This document shows positions 22,827 to 27,714 of a DNA stretch of 27,714 bases, piece after piece. The stretch is from positions 1 through 27,714 of the IMG/VR virus record IMGVR_UViG_3300046690_000191; one strand, 5' to 3'. Position 1 is the first letter of the stretch, and each line of letters begins with the position of its first letter. Made by a program: the position numbers and the translations under genes. Under the pieces are notes generated by a model. That model was not told the origin of the DNA and did not search any database. It saw only the letters and a list, made by a program, of their open reading frames with translations. Origin of the DNA: a virus.

Positions 22827-23362
22827 TGCCAGTGCCTGCAGCCGAGTTGCCATCACAAGACGCGTTGCTCGCGTGCTTTGATTACGATCCAATTACCGGC
22901 GTTCTGCGCTGGCGTCGTCGTGACCCGATAAAACAAGGAATGAAGATCGCCAACGGCAAATGCGCCGGGAAGGCAGCCGGATACGTGCGCGAAGGCAAAT
23001 ATATTGCCGTCATGCTGGATGATGTCACCTATTACGCACATCGCATCATCTGGAAGATGGTTACCGGAAACGATCCGCCGGATTGGATAGATCACGAGGA
23101 CGGCGACGGAACCAACAATAGATGGCTCAATATGAGAGCGGCTACCCACGCTCAGAATATGTGGAACACTTCTATTTTCAGGAACAACACAAGCGGCTAT
23201 CGCGGCGTTTCGTTCATTAAGTCCCATGGCAAATTTAGAGCAGCAATCGGCATTGGTGGAAAGAAAAAGCATATCGGCTACTTCAATACGGCGGCTGAAG
23301 CGCATCTTGCTGTGGCTGAAGCGATCTTTAAGACCCGCGGCGATTTCGCGAGGGTCGCATGA
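22826..23362 (+). CDS. free-standing HNH-AP2 homing endonuclease (second copy)
   Basis: Encodes 178 residues with the same build as the copy at 20563: FDYDPITGVLRWRRRD, YYAHRIIWKMVTGNDPPDWI, DHEDGDGTNNRWLNMRAATH, then AP2-like NTSGYRGVSFIKSHGKFRAA ... HIGYFNTAAEAHLAVAEAIF, ending RGDFARVA. It differs substantially from the first copy in protein and DNA, so it is an independent arrival rather than a recent duplicate. TAATG and ATGA overlaps join it to its neighbours. Probably a mobile endonuclease that cuts nearby phage DNA. Confidence 0.88.
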   Translation: MPVPAAELPSQDALLACFDYDPITGVLRWRRRDPIKQGMKIANGKCAGKAAGYVREGKYIAVMLDDVTYYAHRIIWKMVTGNDPPDWIDHEDGDGTNNRWLNMRAATHAQNMWNTSIFRNNTSGYRGVSFIKSHGKFRAAIGIGGKKKHIGYFNTAAEAHLAVAEAIFKTRGDFARVA

Positions 23363-23583
23363 CAGCAGGAGCAAAGCCACTCGGCCCGGCCGGAATGCCG
23401 GTCGTGCATACGGATGGTGTCCCGACCACCGAGTTCGGCGCCTGGCTCGATTACGTCAATCGCTTCATCGCGGCACCGGGGCCGCTCGTGAGCGCGGCCA
23501 ATGACGCCGCCGCCGCCGCCGCCGGGGTGCCGGTGGGTGGAATCTACAGAATCGGCAACGCCGTGCAGGTACGGCTAGTATAG
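23359..23583 (+). CDS. small phage tail-region protein
   Basis: Encodes 74 residues. The N-terminal part (VPTTEFGAWLDYVNRFIAAP) is helical and the end (AAAAAAGVPVGGIYRIGNAV) recalls short proteins in phage tail modules, ending 'GG.YR.GN.VQVR'. An Ala run is encoded by (GCC)6 at 23506-23523. In P22 order this is near the gp26 plug, but it is far too short and shows no coiled coil, so I do not call it that. GAGGG and ATGA overlap support the start. Confidence 0.6.
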   Translation: MTAGAKPLGPAGMPVVHTDGVPTTEFGAWLDYVNRFIAAPGPLVSAANDAAAAAAGVPVGGIYRIGNAVQVRLV

Positions 23584-23594
23584 GAGTACGTGTC

Positions 23595-24515
23595 ATCGGC
23601 CTCTTCGACTACTTTAGCGGGCAAGACGCGCAGAACGCTGCGGATGCGCAGAAGGCCGGCATTCAGCAGGGCTACGCCAATCTAACTCCGTTTTTCAGCC
23701 AGGGCCGCGATGCGCTCACGGGTGCGCTCGGCACCGGCACTGGCGCGCTGAATACCGCGCTCGGCAACGCGACGAATGCCTATGGTTCAGGCCTGACCGG
23801 CGCGACCGGCGCCTATGGACAGGCGCTCGGCGCCGGTACCGGCGCGCTGGGGGGAGCGCTCGCCGGATCAGTGGGAGCATACCAGCCCAACCTACAGACT
23901 GGTCAGGCCGGGCAGAACGCCTATGCCAATGCGCTCGGCGTCAATGGTCCGGCCGGCAACGCTCAAGCCGTGCAGAATTTCCAAGCCGGCCCCGGCTATC
24001 AATTTCAAATGGACCAGATGATGCAAAACCTGCTGCGCAATCAGCAGGCGACGGGACAGGCCAATTCGGGTGCGACGAATGTCGACACCTTGCAACAGGC
24101 TTCCGGCATCGCCAATCAGGGCTGGCAGCAATATCTGCAAAACCTGCAGCCGTTCATCGGTTCTTCGAATGCGGCGGCGCAAGGAACTGCCGGCGCCTAC
24201 CAGAATTACGGCAACCAGGTCAGCGGTCTCAACCAGAACATCGCCTCCGGCATTGGCGGCGCGAACCTCAACACGGCCTCGGGCCTCGCCGGCAGCAACG
24301 TCAATGTCGGACAGCTCCTCGCCGCCCTCAATCAGGGCACCGGCAGTCAACTGAACCAGAGCCTGCAGGGCCAGGGCAATGCGGCCTACGGCGCCGCCAC
24401 GGGAATCGGCAACGCCCAGGCCAATGCGGATCTCGCTCAATACACCGCGTCCGGCAACTTGTGGAATACGCTCCTCGGCGGCGCCAATGCCGCCGCCAAA
24501 ATTGCTGCGGCGTAA
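23595..24515 (+). CDS. ejection-type virion protein with apparent ATC start
   Basis: Encodes 307 codons including the stop from ATC 23595. The frame is coding from here (IGLFDYFSGQDAQNAADAQK) but has no ATG, GTG or TTG until GTG 23871. AGGAG (23582-23586) is eight bases from ATC, and homologous phage proteins often begin MGLFD, so ATC stands where ATG is expected. The protein is Gly/Ala/Asn/Gln-rich with repeats (GTGTGALNTALG, GAGTGALGGALA) and a segment GPGYQFQMDQMMQNLLRNQQ like internal virion proteins. By position it parallels P22 gp7. If the start is truly lost, translation from 23871 would give 214 residues. Confidence 0.6.
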   Translation: MGLFDYFSGQDAQNAADAQKAGIQQGYANLTPFFSQGRDALTGALGTGTGALNTALGNATNAYGSGLTGATGAYGQALGAGTGALGGALAGSVGAYQPNLQTGQAGQNAYANALGVNGPAGNAQAVQNFQAGPGYQFQMDQMMQNLLRNQQATGQANSGATNVDTLQQASGIANQGWQQYLQNLQPFIGSSNAAAQGTAGAYQNYGNQVSGLNQNIASGIGGANLNTASGLAGSNVNVGQLLAALNQGTGSQLNQSLQGQGNAAYGAATGIGNAQANADLAQYTASGNLWNTLLGGANAAAKIAAA

Positions 24516-24526
24516 AGGGCTGATCA

Positions 24527-26128
24527 ATGGCCGGTCCCCAAGACTATCTGACGGTGAAAGGACCGGAAGGCGCCAGCTATTCGCTGCCGAAGTTCGATCT
24601 CGGCTCGCAGATCGCGTCCATCCCGACGTCATACCAGGAGGGCCAGCAGTACGGCGTCAAGCGCGCCCTGCAGACGGCGTTCAAGGACGGGTTTCCTACC
24701 GATCAGCAGGGAAATCCCGATTACAATGCAATGGCAACCCGCTTGCTGGCGATCGGCGGCCCTGAAGCCGCGCAGCCATATTTCCAAATGGGCTTGCAGC
24801 AGGGCAATGCAGCCGGCAATCAGGCAGTTCTCGGCGGCCAGCCAGCGCCGCAAGGTGGCCAAGGCAATCCGCCGCAGACATTCACGCCGATGGCGCCGAA
24901 TGCAGCGACCGGCCCCAGCGGCATCACGGGCGAGCATCTGAGCACGGGCGGCGGCTCGATCTTCCCGTACAAGCCGGGAACGTCGCCGCCGCAGATCATG
25001 AGCGGCGGCCCGCAAGGTGGCGCCGGCCTTGGCGGCCAGCCAGCGCCGTTTGCCGGCAATCGCGATCAGCAGGGTGCGCCTCCTGGTCCAGTAGGTGGCG
25101 GCACGATCACCCAGGACGGCACCACCGGCCAGCCTGCGGCACCTACATCATCGCGCGAGACGGCAAATAATGGCCAGCAGGACCGGCGCATTGTGGCAGC
25201 CGATCGTCTCGACGCGCATGCCGCACTAATTCTGCAGCAGGCATCGCGCTATGGTCAATCGCCGGCCGCCGTGAAGACGTTGCAGGACCGCGCGCAACAA
25301 CTCACGGACCAGGCCAAGCAGTATCGCGAGGCGGCGCTGAAGGACACGGAGGCCACGCCTGAGCAAAAGAACCTTACTTCGGGCGCCTCAGGAAAAACCG
25401 CGATCCAAAAGCAGGAGATCGATCAATCCGGGAAGCTCTATCAGAGCCTTGTGGGCCAGGGGCGCACTGGCGCCACGATGGTGAACGATTCTCATGAGGC
25501 GCGTTCTATTCTGCAGCATCCCGATATGTTTACCGGCCTCGGAGCCGAAACGGCAGGGAAGACGGTTCAACTCGCCAAGCTGGTCGGTCTCCCAGTAACC
25601 AGCAAGCTGCCTGAGTTGCAGGCCGAATTGAACAAGACGACATCGAGCGCCGTCCTCAATCAAATGTCGCTCCTGAAGGCATCCTCGGAGGAAGGCGGCG
25701 CCGGATCGGCGGGCCGGGTATTCGTTCCCGAAGTCGAGCAGATGATCAAAGCAGCGACCAGCATAGACAACCCGACAGCGGCAAATCTTTATTTGACTAC
25801 GATCAAGGAGCGGACCGGGGCATTCCTTGACCGCATAGGCAAAATGGCGATCACCTACAAACAGCAGCACGGCGGCATCCTTGATGCTGGGTTCGATCAG
25901 AAGTTGGCAACCGAACTTGGAAACTATCACGCCATGACAGCCCAGGAGAGGCAAGACCCGACAGTGCTTTCCAGTCGGGAGTTTGCTTCGCCGGCAGAAG
26001 CAATGAAGGCCAAGGTTGCGCCAGGAGAGACAATCCGCGTCCGTACCGGGCCTGGCCCGATGGACTTCAAATATCTGCGCTATGGCGGCGGCAAGGTGGC
26101 GCCCATGAGGGCGCCCATGAACTCATGA
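24527..26128 (+). CDS. internal virion/ejection protein
   Basis: Encodes 533 residues. Residues 1-90 (YLTVKGPEGASYSLPKFDLG, MATRLLAIGGPEAAQPYFQM) precede a Gly/Pro/Gln-rich linker (about 95-215). The C-terminal 300 residues are mostly helical (ADRLDAHAALILQQASRYGQ, LYQSLVGQGRTGATMVNDSH, FLDRIGKMAITYKQQHGGIL). This build, with its place after the tail genes, matches the gp20 position in P22: proteins released into the host with DNA. AAAGG eight bases upstream supports the ATG. No enzyme motif is clear. Confidence 0.65.
   Translation: MAGPQDYLTVKGPEGASYSLPKFDLGSQIASIPTSYQEGQQYGVKRALQTAFKDGFPTDQQGNPDYNAMATRLLAIGGPEAAQPYFQMGLQQGNAAGNQAVLGGQPAPQGGQGNPPQTFTPMAPNAATGPSGITGEHLSTGGGSIFPYKPGTSPPQIMSGGPQGGAGLGGQPAPFAGNRDQQGAPPGPVGGGTITQDGTTGQPAAPTSSRETANNGQQDRRIVAADRLDAHAALILQQASRYGQSPAAVKTLQDRAQQLTDQAKQYREAALKDTEATPEQKNLTSGASGKTAIQKQEIDQSGKLYQSLVGQGRTGATMVNDSHEARSILQHPDMFTGLGAETAGKTVQLAKLVGLPVTSKLPELQAELNKTTSSAVLNQMSLLKASSEEGGAGSAGRVFVPEVEQMIKAATSIDNPTAANLYLTTIKERTGAFLDRIGKMAITYKQQHGGILDAGFDQKLATELGNYHAMTAQERQDPTVLSSREFASPAEAMKAKVAPGETIRVRTGPGPMDFKYLRYGGGKVAPMRAPMNS
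24833..25048 (+). repeat. 18-bp direct repeat in an ejection-protein linker
   Basis: An 18-bp unit (GGCGGCCAGCCAGCGCCG) occurs at 24833-24850 and 25031-25048, both encoding the GGQPAP motif. A nearby CCGCAAGGTGGC segment is also shared. It looks like internal duplication in the low-complexity linker. Confidence 0.6.
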
Positions 26129-27714
26129 CCGACGCACCATCGACGGACGCATGGTCAGGGGCTGGTTTTCAGGAGCTTCCGCAGGCTGCGGCTCCGCCAG
26201 CATCAACCGGCGCGCCATCCAGCAGCGACCCTTGGGCAGCGGCCGGGTTCAGTGACATCGGCAGCTCCGATCCACCCAAGCCGGGCGGCCTCGCTGGTGC
26301 ATGGGATGAGATCAAGGATCGTTTCAATAACGAGTCCGGCGGCGGACTGATCGGCATGATTGGCCACGCCTATCACTTGGGGTCAAAACTCGGGTCCGGC
26401 GAGATTGATACGTCCACACCGGAGGGCGCGCTGGCCGGCGCTGATGCAGCCCTTACCTTCGGGCCGCCGACGCCTGGAGCGCTTGGAAAGCTCCTTCCGA
26501 ACGCTGGCCGCGCCACCACCCAGGCTTTGTCTCCGGGCCAGCAGGCCGCGGCCACCGCGGAGCGCCTTGGCGCGCCACTCCCAAGGGGCGTGGCGAGTGA
26601 TAGCCGTGCCCTGCAATCGACGACATCGGCAGCGGCTTCCGTTCCGATCATCGGATCGCGCATCCGCAATGCGGTGGATGCCACGCGGGAAGCTGCTGGC
26701 GAGGCTGTCGGGCAATCTGGCGTCGATGATGCGATTGCCGCCAACAAGCAGCGCATCAATGACCTCTATGACGGCGTGCGCGGTCAAATCGATCCTGACC
26801 GTCCCATGCCGATGCTTCGCACCGGAGCGGTGCTCGATCGCGTCAAGGCGCAGCGCACAGCCGCCGGGTGGCAAAATCCCAGCCAGGGGCTCGAGCAATT
26901 CGAGAACCTGGCGACTGATGGAGCAAGTTTCAACGGGGCGCAGAGGGCGCGGGTGGATGCGCGGGAGGCCGGCAACTCGCTCACTCCAAATCCCGGCTTC
27001 AACGCTGCCGACTACAACGCGATCAGCCGGGCTATGACGGCAGACATCCGAAACAACCTTGAAGTTCAGGGCGGCCAGCGTGCGCTATCCGGCTTCGACC
27101 GCGCGGAACAAAGCTTCGGCCCGATCTCGGAAGCGAACGCAGTGCTTTCGCGCATTTCCCGGCAGCGCGGCCCAGGAGCCGGCCTGGACGAGCTTGGTTT
27201 CAATCCAGCAACGGGGAGTTTCAGTCTCGATAAGTTCGTGACCTCATGGAACAAGATTAAGCCGGAGTCACGACCGTTCGTTCCGGCACCGCAGCATACC
27301 AGCAATATCAAGGATATTTTTCAGATGGGCTCGCACATCAAATCGTCGATGCGCGAGCAGAACACCTCGCACACATCAACGCCGCTGATCATGATGGATC
27401 TGGCGCGGGATGCGATTCTGGGAGGCGTGGCGATCGGAACCGGAGCAGTAGGGGCCGGTTCGGCTCTTGGCGGCACCGCAATGGCGGCCCCTGCTATTAT
27501 GCTCATGCGCTGGCTGTCGAATCCGGCCAAGGCATCGGCGATGGCAAAATTCGGACGTGCGAACTACGCCTACACGTCAGCCCCAACTACCGCCCGGCAG
27601 GCGGCGCTGAACATTGCCACTCGGAATCTCGCAAGCAATCTCGGCGTTCCGGTCGCTGACATAGTAAAACGTATGTCGGCGAGCCCGAACGCAAATGCCG
27701 TCCCACTCCAGCCC
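26125..27714 (+). CDS. large ejection protein, open at window end
   Basis: 530 codons stay open from ATG 26125 to the last base, so the gene continues beyond the window. Start overlaps the previous stop (ATGA). Residues 1-55 are Pro/Ser/Ala-rich; about 80-400 alternate helical segments (ANKQRINDLYDGVRGQIDPD, FNAADYNAISRAMTADIRNN, FDRAEQSFGPISEANAVLSR); about 433-462 is a Gly/Ala-rich hydrophobic stretch (GGVAIGTGAVGAGSALGGTA) that could enter a membrane. Position matches P22 gp16, an injected protein that helps DNA cross the inner membrane. No lysozyme or protease motif seen in the visible part. Confidence 0.68.
   Translation, partial: MTDAPSTDAWSGAGFQELPQAAAPPASTGAPSSSDPWAAAGFSDIGSSDPPKPGGLAGAWDEIKDRFNNESGGGLIGMIGHAYHLGSKLGSGEIDTSTPEGALAGADAALTFGPPTPGALGKLLPNAGRATTQALSPGQQAAATAERLGAPLPRGVASDSRALQSTTSAAASVPIIGSRIRNAVDATREAAGEAVGQSGVDDAIAANKQRINDLYDGVRGQIDPDRPMPMLRTGAVLDRVKAQRTAAGWQNPSQGLEQFENLATDGASFNGAQRARVDAREAGNSLTPNPGFNAADYNAISRAMTADIRNNLEVQGGQRALSGFDRAEQSFGPISEANAVLSRISRQRGPGAGLDELGFNPATGSFSLDKFVTSWNKIKPESRPFVPAPQHTSNIKDIFQMGSHIKSSMREQNTSHTSTPLIMMDLARDAILGGVAIGTGAVGAGSALGGTAMAAPAIMLMRWLSNPAKASAMAKFGRANYAYTSAPTTARQAALNIATRNLASNLGVPVADIVKRMSASPNANAVPLQP

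Noticed and set aside
26360-27037. A 225-codon frame in another phase within the last large gene
   Set aside because: The frame from 26125 is open to the window end, is coupled to the previous gene and has balanced composition; the alternative is Arg/Ser/Pro-rich, typical of a GC shadow.

Overview
The window reads as one continuous stretch of a tailed-phage (or prophage) genome from a high-GC host, most likely an alphaproteobacterium of the Bradyrhizobium/Rhodopseudomonas kind. That host guess rests on GC-rich codon use and on the resemblance of several small virion-like proteins to those I associate with rhizobial phages; no host gene is visible to prove it. Every gene I can support lies on the plus strand, most with 1-4 base stop/start overlaps. 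The architecture is P22-like (podovirus): TerS/TerL, P22-type portal, scaffold, coat, gp4-like and gp10-like connector/tail proteins, then three large ejection-type proteins. The coat looks like the N4 gp56 family rather than P22 gp5. No integrase, repressor, lysis cassette, canonical tRNA, IS element or CRISPR array is visible, so lifestyle cannot be decided.

Layout. 62-1032: a small unknown gene and a secreted protein with a C-terminal VPLPA/PEP-CTERM-type sorting signal, closed by a GC hairpin. 1107-1257: a folded intergenic element with a T-arm-like motif, overlapping a possible 39-aa ORF. 1254-3736: early/replication-like genes: an unknown helical protein, a DUF1376 (YdaU-like) protein whose gene contains iteron-like repeats, a hairpin and DnaA-box-like sites (candidate origin), a C5-cytosine DNA methyltransferase and an unknown protein. 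3737-3937: a non-coding leader with a palindrome and a strong intrinsic terminator. 3938-5943: accessory genes ahead of the terminase, including a protein with an EHEHTE motif plus a HiPIP-like four-cysteine domain, and a 99-aa protein resembling the Acb2/Tad1 hairpin family. 5912-9911: TerS, TerL and portal.

9923-15986: an unusual cassette, between portal and scaffold, of five translationally coupled or closely packed genes whose products all begin with Sec-type signal sequences or hydrophobic leaders, ending in a 1077-aa beta-helix spike. 15983-20566: small unknown protein, scaffold, coat, three decoration-like or unknown small proteins, gp4-like protein. 20563-23362: the gp10-like tail gene bracketed on both sides by free-standing HNH-AP2 endonuclease genes. 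23359-27714: a small protein and three ejection-type proteins; the last is open at the window edge.

How it works together: the terminase loads DNA through the portal into an N4-type coat built on the acidic scaffold; gp4/gp10-like proteins close the head, and the three large Gly/Gln/Ala-rich proteins are probably ejected with the DNA. The secreted cassette and the VPLPA-CTERM protein suggest this phage also alters the host envelope or exterior. No gene-free stretch exceeds 300 bases; the longest, about 200 bases at 3737-3937, is described as a regulatory leader. Bases 1-61 show nothing I can name.
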